Source: Pratylenchus scribneri
Lineage: Eukaryota; Nematoda; Chromadorea; Rhabditida; Pratylenchidae
DNA: 64,000 nt
Reading direction: 5' to 3'
Assembly (NCBI GenBank): GCA_030063045.1
Contig: JAQSEB010000032.1
Coordinates: forward strand, 3,844,001 to 3,908,000
The position numbers and the translations under genes are program-made. A model generated the notes under the pieces. That model had not been told where the DNA came from and did not search any database. It saw only the letters and a list, made by a program, of their open reading frames with translations. Positions 25,901 to 38,790 of the stretch are shown one piece after another. Numbering within the stretch: the stretch's first letter is position 1; each line of letters begins with the position of its first letter.

Positions 25901-27164
25901 AGCAAATGAGGGCGCCGAACTCTGTGAAAAGATGGAAGACAAAAGCTGGAATTGCTGAAAAGCCTTTTGGGGCGAAAATTTTGGACATTGCCGGCTGCTG
26001 ACCGACTGGTCAGTCATTCAATTCCATTTCTCTCGAGGGGGGCTTCTTTTCCCCTCCAATTCCCCTTTTGGCGGCTGAAAAGCTGGCCCCAGCCACCGGC
26101 ACCCGGCAAAGCATTCGACCATGCAAATTTTGAGGGGGAGAGGGGGTGAAGAAAGGAATGAGCCGATTGTTTTGTGAGATTGCAAATTATTAATGATGGC
26201 AGTGGATTGCGCGAAAAGAGGGCGCCAAATTGGGTTGGACAATATATTTTTGGGGAATTGAAAATGAGGAAATTGATGAAAAATATTAGGAGATTTTGGG
26301 ATTGAAAATGGAATTAATTTAAAGAGTCCAAAAATGGCAATTTCCTTGGTCATTCATGCAAAATATGTGGAAATTTTCTGCCTATTAAAAAAAGGCGTAA
26401 AAATGATGCAAACTGACACGGCCGGAAACCAAAATATATTTGTGCCAGTACATATTTAGAAGGAGATTATGTTTTGGTCCACAAAATTTGGCCAATTTTG
26501 TGGATGGACATTTTGGAGATTTGTAAAATTGGTGGAAGATGGAAAAGGAAAATTTGAATGATTTAGAGCGGGGAGAATATTGGCCAAGAATATTGGCCAC
26601 AATTTCCTAAAAGAGATATTTTTTGCAATTTGTGAGAGCCAAAATTGTTTTTTTATATAGAAATTTTATTAGTAAAATTTGTTGAATGAGAATAATTTGG
26701 TTGGACACAAATGGAAAGGGATGGATGGGTAAACCCATTTGGGGAAAAATAAATGTATAAATAATAATTTGGATTGGATGGAAGAATTGGAAGAAGCGTC
26801 CAATGAATGAATGAATGAATGGACGAATTCGAGGATTGTTTGGGGTGGATGAGAGATGGCATTGATGGTGCCAATTCGGCCAAACAAAATAGAATACAAT
26901 AAAATACACAATACCATTCACATCCATCCATTCCTTTTATTATTCATTCATTTGGCCAATTGGCCACCCCATTCAGCAGCACTGTGCGATATACTCCAAA
27001 TGGGCTAATTTGGTTATTAAGAAGCCGACCACCACCACATGGGCCCATCCCTTATAAATATAAAATGGAAAATTAAATAAACCACGAGATTTTTTTCATG
27101 AATTTTCTATAATTTTTCTTTTATTTTTTATTCTCTTAATTTAGCCTAAACCTAAACTAGGACT

Positions 27165-27462
27165 AAACGAGGGCTGGGCCTAGCCTCTTTTCTCGGTCTT
27201 TGCGGGAGGCCTAATAAGCCTTCAGTGGCCCAAGATGGAATAGGGATTTGAGGCGAATTAATTTTAAATATTCTTTATTAATTGTTCGGGATGTGATAAT
27301 AATATGGCGGAGGGTAAAAAGACATTTATTAGGAGGAAAAATGGCTCATTTAAAAAGACAGAGATTGGGGCAATATTTGATTGATAAGGTGACAGGGCGA
27401 TCAAAAAGTTGGGGTACAGTAGGACAAATAGGAAAGGCCCTTACGAATAATTATTGGCATTG
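27165..27462 (+). repeat. Interspersed repeat, copy B
   Basis: Second copy of the repeat in vitellogenin intron 13. The order of shared landmarks is the same, and both copies end at AAAGGCCCTTA plus a short stretch through TTATTGGCATTGA. The family is unidentified. Confidence 0.85.
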
Positions 27463-28970
27463 ACATTTTTCCAAGAATATTTCTCATCGAATTGGGTGGT
27501 CTTTCCAATTATGCAAATTTTGAATGGGATGAAAATAAGGAAATAAATTGCCCTTTCATTGTGGCATAATTAATCCGCTTAAATTGGCCAGAGGGGCAGG
27601 AACAATGGCCACAAATAATTCAATTTTTACGGCGAAATGTTGTGGAAATTTGGGAAATTTGCAAAGAAAATGGTCAGCCGAAAATATTTTGGTCGGCGGT
27701 GAATTGTACAATTTGTGGCACTTTGTGGGGGTGGAATTGTTGCATCGCCGCCTTTGAATTGGCTGCTCTTTGTGAGTGAAAGGGGAAAAGGAAGGAAAGG
27801 GCCTCTTCGGTTGCTTGGAGTAAAAAGGAGGAGGAAGGGGAAATGGACAGTCGGGAAAGGGGCCGAAAGGGGGCACATTGCCCAGGCTCAAGTGCTTTCC
27901 CCGCCGGCAACAAACAACCACATTGGATGGATGGACTCGTCAAAATCCAAAATATACGGCAGAGAGGGGGGATAAGTGCCGGAGGGGGTTCCTTATTTTG
28001 CTTCCTTCCATTTTACAGCCTAAAATGGGTTCCTCCTCTCTTTGGGAAATGCCGAAAATGCGCGCAGTGCCGGCTGCCGATCCAATTGGCGACAGCTGCC
28101 TTTCGTATGGACCATTAAACTCCGATGAAATATTGCACCGAAAAATGAGGAATCAAAACAAACAAATATAATAAGAATATTAAGAAGATGACTCGAAAAT
28201 ATTAGGTTGGCAAGAAAAAAGGTTGAAACTAAAAAGTAAAAAAGCAAATGGATTATTTTTCGACCCATTCTTTCTGCCGGCGGGGCAATTGGTCCATTCA
28301 GCAGAAGGGAAGATCAAGCATCGTTTGAGGGGCCAATATTCCCTCTTTTATTTTATAGCCGCCATGGATTGGGAATGGACAAAGGCCGAAAAGACATTTG
28401 GCTTTTTTTTCGCAAATGAAGTGGATGAGAATTATTATTGGGGGGCCAACATTGGATTAAAGAAAACATTGTCCACATATTCTTTAAAGAAGGAAGCCCT
28501 TCTATAGCTCAAAAAATGAGAATTTACGCCTAATAGGCAAAATTTGAAATATAAAATGCTTATTTTTTTCCTAATTCATTTCCATATTAGAACTCCCACT
28601 TCATTATGTTCAATATTGAATTGACCACCAAAAATAAACACTCATTTGTTTGTATTTTTGTTGAGCAAAACCAATTAATTGAAGGTGAGCATTTGGGATA
28701 CGGTACTGGTTATTTTGAAAAATTGATTGTTCACCAAATTTTGGCATTTTATTTTTTAAAATTATCCTTTATCTTTAATTTATTTATTTATTGATTTGAT
28801 CGAGAATTTCAATTTCAAATAGCAATAATAATGGATGGGGTTTGATTCATTCTCGAATATTTTTGAGTGAGATAATTATGTTATTTTTTAATGCAAATTT
28901 GCCCTCCTTTTTTAACCATTTTTATTTACCAAATTTCATTTTAAGAATCTAGCAAAAAAAACAATCCAAC

Positions 28971-29030
28971 ATGTCTAATTCGGATTCAGACCTCGAACGC
29001 GGAGATTATATCATTGACGAGTGGGAGTGA
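28971..29030 (+). other. Short acidic open frame, 19 codons
   Basis: ATG-initiated frame MSNSDSDLERGDYIIDEWE with a stop at 29028-29030. It resembles the start of an acidic protein, or a terminal exon, but no continuation or splice partner is visible. It could be chance. Confidence 0.15.
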
Positions 29031-29173
29031 TCACCAAAAAATAAAGACGATTAATTTTATCAAAAAATTGAAAATAATTAAAATTAACAAAAATGGTTGA
29101 TGAGATAGAGAAATAACCGAATAAATGAATTGGGTTGGAATTTGTTCGTTCCTTTTTGCCTTCAATCAATCAA

Positions 29174-31072
<1,899 letters not shown>

Positions 31073-31553
31073 TTTTTGCTTAATTTTCTCTTAAAAAATT
31101 GAATTACTTTTTAATTATTTTTGGAAAATTTATTGTTAGAATGAATGGTCACCGATTTATAAACTAATTTTACTTCAATAATTTATCAAAAATAAGCAAA
31201 TTTCTGCTGTTTAAAATGTACAATTTATGCCTATTTTTAAATTCTTTTTTGTGAATCTCCTTTTCCAATTTTAATTTGAGATAATAACAAATGGCATATT
31301 CATTTCAATTTTTAAATTTACTCAATCATCAGTAAAATATTATAGGAAGAAGAACCATTTGGAATTTGGTAAATAATAAAAATAAAGAATATTTATTTTT
31401 TATTCATTGGTCAATGGTCATTGATTGGTTAATATTATACAACAGAACAATTGATTAAATAAATATATTGTGAATTTTATAATAAACTTAATACATGATT
31501 ATTTTGTCCTAATGTTAGTCATTTGTCATCTTCATTCAATTTAAATCGGTCCT

Positions 31554-32200
31554 TTAAGCTTCATCATATTTCTGCTTCTTTGGATCGAGTATGAGTCTTT
31601 TGGGTGCCTTTGGAGTACGGCCTGCGGAATTTCGGATATTGGTCAGATTCGAATAGTCAACATCCTAAAATCAATGGAAAATTTATTATTTCATAAAAAT
31701 GTAAATATACTTCATCATCATCGCTTTGTCCAAGTGGGCTGATTAAATTGCTTTTGTCCTCAATCGTCGTCATTGCCAACAATTCCTGCACATTTTCAAT
31801 GGACCCCTCCTCCTCCTCTTCCGCATTGTTCCTAAGGGTCTCTGCGTCATTTGCCGATGAAGATGTTGTAATGTCCAATCTGCGATCTGATTCACCCTCT
31901 TCCTCATCATCACTGAATGAAGTTGGCAATGGTTCTAAGCTGTTGTTCGGGTCACCAATCCCATAGTATGCACGAAGCTGCCATGGCTCCAATGGAATCT
32001 TAAATTTATTTTTATTTGTTGAAAATATAATTGATTTTTTGTGAACTTACCCTTTTGATTATCTTTATGGTGGGCACGATGAGTCGAACCGGCACTTCGA
32101 CTTTCTTTGGCATTTGTTGTTGTCCATTTGTATTGTCCGTATTGGGAATTGGCTCCGCTTCTTCACCAAAGCTATCTCCATTCAGTGATTGATCCTCCAT
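31554..32200 (-). CDS. Unrecognised acidic protein, 182 aa
   Basis: Three exons (32051-32200, 31711-31998, 31554-31664) join in frame with standard GT-AG introns. No signal peptide or membrane segment. The N-terminal part is polar (MEDQSLNGDSFGEEAEP); there is a hydrophobic-basic patch (VPVRLIVPTIKIIKR), a possible motif WQLRAYYGIGD, a long Asp/Glu/Ser-rich middle (SFSDDEEEGESD), and a basic C-terminus (RTPKAPKRLILDPKKQKYDEA). The composition suggests a nuclear protein, possibly a complex subunit, but I do not recognise the family. It is divergently arranged with pms-2, the starts being 516 bp apart. Confidence 0.7.
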
Positions 32201-32716
32201 AATAGAAAATGTATGAAAGACGGTTAGTTTGCTAAATACAATTTTTATTTATATTTAACAAATCGAAAAATATAAAAAACGTTGCAATAGTTCCTATACC
32301 TATCGCGAATTTATCAACAATTTTATTCCTAGTTCCTAGAACACTTCATAAATGAAAATTGAAAAGTGAGATAGGTATTTCAATTTTTGTTTTCGCAATA
32401 AAAAAAATCGCAGTTATGCCTTATGCTTTGCTGCCGATGATGATTGATGAATGATGATGATGATGATGATGATGATGAAATGATAAACGCTTGGATAAAA
32501 TGAATTATGAAAAATAGGATTGATATTGATTTGGAATCGCACCGCCCATTACCTATTTTTCCATACTATTCGAGTATCGATTATCGATTATCATCTAATA
32601 GCCAAAGCCAAACTATACTAAATGTTTATACTATACTGTATCGATATCGACGATTAATTAATCAATAACTCTAATCTCTAACCATTAAAAAGATCTAATT
32701 CCATCGAATATTAAAA
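32201..32716. promoter_or_regulatory. Divergent promoter region with ATCGAT repeats and (GAT)n
   Basis: Spacer between the starts of the acidic-protein gene (-) and pms-2 (+). It contains a GAT trinucleotide microsatellite (about 32438-32480), then several overlapping TATCGAT words (TATCGATTATCGATTATC near 32575 and TATCGATATCGACG near 32640). The palindromic ATCGAT words could be transcription-factor sites. The bidirectional promoter role is inferred from layout only. Confidence 0.4.
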
Positions 32717-35700
32717 ATGGCGTTTAATTTTAATGTGAAAGAGATTGAATCGGCCGATATTCAGCAATCGGCCTCTTTATCAATTATGATGAAAATCATT
32801 GAGCTTCCCGAAACAATTAGCCGAAAAATTTCAACTGGTCAAGTGATAATCACATTGACTGGGGCATGTCGAGAATTAATTGATAATTCGCTGGATGCCA
32901 ATGCAACTAATATTGGCAAGTACCTTCAATTATTATTCTTGACGAATTTATTAATTTTAGAAATTCGAGTGAAGGAAAATGGCACTGAAAGTTTGGAAGT
33001 GCTGGACAATGGTAGTGGAATATCAGTGGAAAACTTTGAGCAACTTTGCCGGCCACATTGCACCTCAAAACTTGCTGAGCTCGACGATTTTAATTCACTT
33101 AATTCTTATGGCTTTCGTGGGGAGGCATTGAATGCATTGGCAACTTTATCGTAATTTAATTATTTTATTAATTAAATTCAATTAATATTAAGGGATGTAC
33201 AAATTGTGACCAGGGATGCCGAATCTCGATGTGCTTGGCGACTCTGTTTTGGGAGGAATGGCGAAATTTTGAACCGAGAACAATGTTCACGACAGGTTTA
33301 GACATTTAAATTTCAAAAATAAATATTAAAATTAAGCAAGGAACAACAATTTCCGTTTTGCATCTTTTTAAATTGTTGCCTGTTCGTCGACAAGAATTTT
33401 TGCGAAATTCACGTCGGGAATTCCTCAAACTGGTTGAATGTGTTCAAGCATTTGCACTTTCCCATCCAAATTGCCGATTCACTTTATCCAACATTGTTAA
33501 CGGGTAAATTATACATTAATTAAGATAAATTTATCACAAATTTTACAGAAAGCGTTCTCAACATTTGATCTCACCGGGTGGATCGGCCACTCTTCCAGAA
33601 GTAATTGGCAGTCTTTTTGGCGTTGGAATTGGCCACAAAAATGAATTATTGGAATTGGAGGAAGTGGTGGTGCCTTCGGAAGAAGTTGAATACTTTTATG
33701 GAATTGCCCACAAAAATCACCAAAATATTACGGAGAAAATATACCAAAATACAAGGTTAATTAAATTATTTGAATTACATTTAAATTTGATTTTAGATTA
33801 TCCGGCTTCATAAGCAATTGTGAACCGGGGCAAGGGAGGAGTAATTCGGATCGTCAATTTATATTCGTCAATCGAAGGCACATTGACTATCCAAAAGTAA
33901 ATAAAATAATATTTTATCGTGCCCCATGAGTTCCGCACCCGAAAATTGCGCACCGAAATTGCGCACTCTACCAGACCCGAAAATTGCGCACTAGGAATTA
34001 TATCAAATAAATCGTACAAAAATTTAAAAAATAACTACATTCATTAATTTTTGATTCCTTATTGCCATTAAGATGGGTCCTCTTCCTCTCATCAAATACA
34101 TTTATAAATACTGTGCCGCTTTATTTTCTTACTAAATTAATAATGCCCGAATCATTTTCAACATATTTTTTAAATTTTCTTCTATTTGATCATTATCATT
34201 ATCCTTACATATTACAATTAAGTACAGCTGCATTTTTAAAAAGCATTGATATACTAATTGTAATTTGTAAAATCGGGAACATTTTACTCAATTGAATAAT
34301 TTAAATTCCATGGTGCGCAATATTATATGAGTGCGCAAATTTCGGGTGCGCAATATTATATGAGTGCGCAAATTTCGGGTGTGATTTTTTTCCCGAGTGC
34401 GAATTTTCAGGTTTGGCTGAGTGCGCAATTTTCGTTGAGCCTATTTTATTTATTTTTAATTTTACAAATTACAATTAGTATATAAATGCTTTAAAAATGC
34501 AGCTGTACTTAATTGTAATATGTAAGGATAATGATTATGATCAAATAGAAGAAAATTTAAAAATATGTTGAAAATGATTTGGGCATAATTAATTTATTAG
34601 GAAAATAAAGCGGCACAGTATTTATAAATGTATTTGGTGAGAGGAAGGGAACCGTCTTATAATGGCAATAAGGAATCAAAAATTGATGAATATAGTTATT
34701 TTTTAAATTTTTGTACGTTTTAATATAATTCCTAGCGTGCGCATTACGGGTGCGGAACTCTCGGTGCACGGTTTTAGCTATGCCGAATTGCTAATGAAAT
34801 TTACGGAGCATATAATCGTGGCCAATTCCCAATTTTGGTGCTTTTTATTGATGTGCCACCATCCATTATTGATGTTAACATTTCACCGGACAAAAGAATT
34901 GTCTTATTCCATCATGAAAAAGAGGTTTTAATTTACTTTAATTATTCCTATTCAAATTTATTTTCAGTTATTTGCCAAATTTAGAGCCATATTGTTGGCC
35001 ACTTTCACAAAAGTCCAAGGCGCCTGTCCAGCAGCGACAATATCCTCTATTAATCAATTCCAACAAAAGCCAATCACAAAAGCAATTCAACAATTTGGAA
35101 AGAATTCACCGAAATTGGACAAAGAAGCGGAAAAATCATTTAATTTAGATGAAAAGTAAGAAAAAATTTAATTTAATTAAAATTCTCAAATATTTTAAGT
35201 CAAATTGACATTCCACAATATTCGGTATTTATGCATGAGGCCAGCAATTCGGCAATTAATTCTACATTTATTGGAGAAGAAGAAAATTTTATAATGGATT
35301 TGGACAAGTCAAATGAAAATGATGATATTGTTGAAAGGGAGGAATGTTCAACAACAAAAACAGCCGAAATTATCGGTTGGTTAATTTTATATTAATTTAA
35401 TTAGAAAAAAAAATCACTTTCAGTTTCACCGAATGCCAATGAAAGTGCATTTTTCCATGAAAATTCATTCAATCCGGATGATAGCCGAAATTTACGGGAC
35501 AGTTTTGTGTTGGCTGAAAGTACGCCAAAAATGGTTGATGGAATACGAGGATCGCCAAAATTTGATGGAATCACTCCAATTCGGCGGAATGTTGGTTTCC
35601 AATCGGCTGCTTCAATTTTTAAAGAAGCAAATAATGAGGAAAATGAAAGGTAAAATTTTATGATAATTGATAATATTTTAGAAAAAAAATTTAATTTAAA

Positions 35701-37567
35701 ACGCTTATCAAATCATTCGTAATCTAATCGGTAGTGCTCTCTACTTTAAAATAAATAGGTCTCGGGTTCAATTCTTTTTGGAGTCAAACAATTTTTTGGG
35801 TTTCGGAAAATTAATTTATTAAACTGATAATTTTGTTAAGAAATATTTTTTAATATTTTTGGACATCTAAACTATATTTATAAAAAAATAATGGAGAAAT
35901 CAAAGACCATATTTTGCGAATTATTCCCAGCTAAAATGTGGTAACAAATTCTCCAAAATTAAATTAATAAAGGGCAATTCGTTGTAAAAACCCAAAATAA
36001 AATAATGGTTTTTACAGCTGCATAACCCTCTAACATTAAATTAAAATCATTTTTAAATAATTAATTTTTATTTAATTCAGAAATCAACAAAATGGGAATG
36101 GATTTGGTGGATTTCAAACGGCTGCAAAATTATTTCAAAAATCTGGCAAATCATTTGAAATTGTTTCTGAAAAATTAAATCAAAAAGAAAATTGGTTAGC
36201 TAAAAAAATTGAAATAAATTTTTATTTAAAAATTTTTAGCCACCATAAATCTGCCCATTTTCCAACATTTTCACAAATTAATGAGGTTGATGCCGAAATT
36301 CAATTGGAATCACCGATGAAAAGGGCAAAATTGTTGGAATTGGACAATGAATTTATTGACAAAACACCACAAAATAAGGTTCATTAATTAAATTGAATTT
36401 TATTAATTAAAAATTTAATTTTTAGCCGAATATTTGCCAACAATTTCCATCAACCTCAACTGCTGCCGAAAATGATTGCAATAGTCCATCTCCTTCTCCC
36501 TCTCTCCTCCTCTCCCCAAATTCATCCATTTTTGAAGAAGAGGATATTCCGGCCGCTTCCTCTTCCTCAATTCCTCACTCCAATTCCGGCATTTCCATTG
36601 GTCGACCACATCAAAAAATTGTTGTGAATTTGCAAAATTTGAGAAGAAGATTTGAGATGTTCAGAAAAGAAATTAATGAGGAAGGAAATAAAAAGAAGAA
36701 AAATGATGAAAAGGAGAATATTCCAATAATTGAGGAAGCCGAATTGAATTTTAATGAGAAAAATGAAGAAATTGTGAAACGTGAAATTGAGCGGAAACTT
36801 TCATTAATGCTAAAGTAATTTTAATTAAATTAATTATTTTTGAATAAAAATTATATTTTTAAAGGAAAAGTGATTTTGGCCGAATGAAATTGATTGGCCA
36901 ATTCAACAATGCATTTTTGATTGGCCGATTGGGCCCCGAACTGTTTATGATCGATCAACATGCGGCCGATGAAAAATACAATTTTGAATGCCTTCAGGCA
37001 AAAATGGCAGTGAAATCGCAAAAATTGATAAATGCTCAAAAATTGAAATTGGGAACAGTGAATGTGGCCATTTTGAAAGATGTAAATTTAATTTAATAAA
37101 AAAGAGGGCTTAAAATAATATTTTTTGTATTCAGAATTTGGAATTATTCCGGAAAAATGGATTCGATTTTAAATTTGAAGAAGAGGAAGAAGAAGAAGAT
37201 GGTACAAAAGGCGGATTTGTACAATTAATTTCCACGCCCAATATCAATGGATATCATTTTGATAAACACGGTAGGCACAATAATTGCCATAAATATTAAT
37301 TTTAGTCAACATTTTTTTATAGATATTGATCAACTAATTTCGTTAATTTCCGAATTGCCCGGCCAACTCCATCGTCCAAACAAAATTCGTGCCATTTTTG
37401 CCTCAAAGGCATGCCGAAAATCAGTGATGTTTGGTCAAGCATTGGCCGACTCAAAAATGGAGGAAATAATCAAAAATATGGGCCAAATGGCCGCACCATG
37501 GAATTGTCCACATGGAAGGCCAACAATTCGCCATCTTTGCACAATTCACACAAACAAAATTATTTAA
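32717..37567 (+). CDS. pms-2: PMS2-type MutL mismatch-repair endonuclease
   Basis: MutL-alpha subunit (partner MLH1) that nicks the error strand in nuclear mismatch repair. Sixteen exons: 32717-32915, 32961-33150, 33193-33295, 33337-33503, 33549-33755, 33797-33896, 34778-34924, 34968-35155, 35200-35375, 35424-35649, 36081-36194, 36240-36378, 36426-36814, 36865-37081, 37135-37270, 37323-37567; 980 residues (human 862). GHKL ATPase motifs are [15 protein letters not shown] and YGFRGEAL. The C-terminal endonuclease metal site is [12 protein letters not shown] (DQHAxxExxxxE), with ACRKSV and CPHGRPT. The Ser/Asn/Glu-rich linker is long and poorly conserved. Intron 1 uses a GC donor. Intron 6 is filled by an inverted-repeat element, and intron 10 holds a tRNA-like relic. 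Starting at the later Met (MMKIIELPE) is possible. AATAAA lies at 37613, 46 nt past the stop. Confidence 0.96.
33917..34771. mobile_element. Long inverted-repeat (foldback/MITE) element filling pms-2 intron 6
   Basis: Arms of about 330-350 bp (about 33918-34272 and 34455-34770) are inverted copies, recognisable by AAATACATTTATAAATACTG with its complement and by matching AGTTCCGCACCCG ends. The loop holds two tandem copies of a 33-bp GTGCGCAATATTATATGAGT unit. TTTTA flanks the element on both sides (33912-33916 and 34772-34776), consistent with a 5-bp target-site duplication. No open frame, so it is non-autonomous. The 3' splice site lies just beyond the right end. Confidence 0.88.
35711..35785 (+). 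repeat. tRNA-like relic in pms-2 intron 10
   Basis: A-box-like TAATCTAATCGGTAGTG near 35720 and B-box-like GGGTTCAATTC near 35764 at tRNA-like spacing. The stems do not pair well. Probably a decayed tRNA-derived SINE or pseudo-tRNA inside the 431-nt intron. Confidence 0.5.
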
Positions 37568-37636
37568 TAACAATTTATTGTTTATTCATATTTATTTATT
37601 GTATTTTTGAACAATAAAAGCATTCATTTTCCTTCA

Positions 37637-37918
37637 TTAACCTCGATTGCGCACTTTTTCCCTTAATTTCTTCAAATTTTCCTGCACTTTTGCCCTCAAA
37701 TCATCCAATCTTCCTCGTTTCATTCGTCCATTCCCTCTGGCCATTTTAATTGGCAAATTCAAATTTTTCGCCGTTTGACCCAGAGTATCAACTTTGTTGG
37801 CTTCAATTCCTCTTTTCGCAACATTGCATCCACCAAAATCGGAACAGCCAAAAGAGAATTGGACAATCAACAAATTTAGAAGGAATAATAAGGGGAGAAA
37901 AGTAATTGGACTACGCAT
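37637..37918 (-). CDS. Small secreted protein with C-terminal amphipathic peptide
   Basis: Single-exon frame of 93 residues. The strong signal peptide (SPITFLPLLFLLNLLIVQFSF) is followed directly by GCSDFGGCNVAKRG. The middle is a short polar spacer. A Lys-Arg site (GRMKR) precedes a highly basic, Leu-heptad-like tail (LDDLRAKVQENLKKLREKV), predicted to be an amphipathic helix, then RNRG at the stop. This is the plan of a processed secreted peptide precursor; neuropeptide, antimicrobial-like or gland-effector roles are all possible, and I recognise no family. The signal peptide resembles that of the gene at 38257-38790. A TATA-like TATATAAA lies at about 37973-37980 on this strand. Confidence 0.7.
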   Translation of the reverse strand: MRSPITFLPLLFLLNLLIVQFSFGCSDFGGCNVAKRGIEANKVDTLGQTAKNLNLPIKMARGNGRMKRGRLDDLRAKVQENLKKLREKVRNRG

Positions 37919-37972
37919 TATTTTTGAAATTATAGGATTAAGTGAATTTGGGATTATTCATTTTCATTGAAT

Positions 37973-37980
37973 TTATATAG
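37973..37980 (-). promoter_or_regulatory. TATA-like box of the small secreted-protein gene
   Basis: TATATAAA on the minus strand, about 55 bp before the ATG at 37918. The position suits a TATA box with a short 5' UTR. Confidence 0.4.
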
Positions 37981-38256
37981 CAATCTGTATCAGCTTCCAT
38001 GTCAAATAAATGTTTTACAATGCTCTGATTGAATTGAAAGTGAATGGAATATTTACTGGAGACCAGTTTTTGTTTGGTGGATAATGAATGGCCAAGGTAC
38101 ATTTTCACAAGGTCATTAGGACCATTCAAATCCAGTTCTTAACTTTTTCTTGATGAAGGTTAGCAAATATTTTTTTATCTACTTTTATTCGTTGTGAATT
38201 CTCAAATAATAAAAGAATTTATGCAAATTAAATTGAACAATTTCTGATATAATGAA

Positions 38257-38790
38257 TTATTTTTGTCTTTTCAACTGAGAATGGGGAACAGAAAGAAAGC
38301 GTGGATTTGCCGGTTGATGATGATGTTGCTGATGGACCTCTCTTTCGGCAGCGGGTGCCGGTATCGAAAAGAATTGTTTAGGTTTCGCCTTTTCCGATTG
38401 ACCTTGTCCTTTCTCTTCACAATTCACACATCCGATACAACCTCCTCCGGCGGAATTTTTCCCTTTTTGAAGAGCATTTGTTCTTTGCAGAATATTTGTA
38501 TTCCCCAAATTTGCATTCCTTCTTCGCCTCCTTCCAAGAAGCAATGCCAAAAGTTGATCCGTTCCGCCTCCACCACAACCGCAACCTTCAGAAAATAGTG
38601 AAATTTGGCCATTTTTTATTGCAACTATTTTACCTCCACCCATTGGGATAGTCGTCCCATTTACGTTCATTGTTTGTTGTTGGCAGCAACAACAACAATC
38701 GCAGCAGCAACAACCCGAACTGAATTCAATGAACAAATTGAAGAGGAAAAAGAGGGAAAGGGCAACGGAAAATTTGGAGGACATTTTCAT
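38257..38790 (-). CDS. Secreted cysteine-cluster protein, 177 aa
   Basis: Single-exon frame. Start MKMSSKFSV (a second Met lies two residues in), then a hydrophobic signal peptide ending about FSSG. The mature protein opens with the striking cluster CCCCDCCCCC followed by poly-Gln. Next come a short ordered-looking stretch (GGGKIVAIKNGQISLFSEG) and CGCGGGG. A five-Arg run (LLGRRRRRNAN) looks like a proprotein-convertase site. Then come GGGCIGCVNCEEKG and a His/Gln/Pro-rich tail. Cys-cluster plus Gly, with no known domain, suggests a metal-binding, cuticle-associated or gland-secreted protein. No family recognised. Its signal peptide (LFFLFNLFIEFSSGCC) resembles the neighbour's (LLFLLNLLIVQFSFGC). 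Confidence 0.75.
   Translation of the reverse strand: MKMSSKFSVALSLFFLFNLFIEFSSGCCCCDCCCCCQQQTMNVNGTTIPMGGGKIVAIKNGQISLFSEGCGCGGGGTDQLLALLLGRRRRRNANLGNTNILQRTNALQKGKNSAGGGCIGCVNCEEKGQGQSEKAKPKQFFSIPAPAAEREVHQQHHHQPANPRFLSVPHSQLKRQK

Larger units (their letters stand above)
19976..29173. other. Nine-kilobase gene-poor region
   Basis: No gene can be supported here. Open frames such as 20142-20747 (-) and 21303-21635 (+) are low in complexity, match no domain I know, and are shadowed by equal frames on the opposite strand. It holds a poly-C run (21917-21933), a poly-G run (23724-23736), an AATG microsatellite near 26803-26822 and one interspersed repeat copy (27165-27462). To the eye it is richer in G+C than the genic flanks. 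A 19-codon acidic frame at 28971-29030 is noted separately. It may contain regulatory DNA for dystroglycan, whose start lies at its left edge, but I see no direct evidence. Confidence 0.5.
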
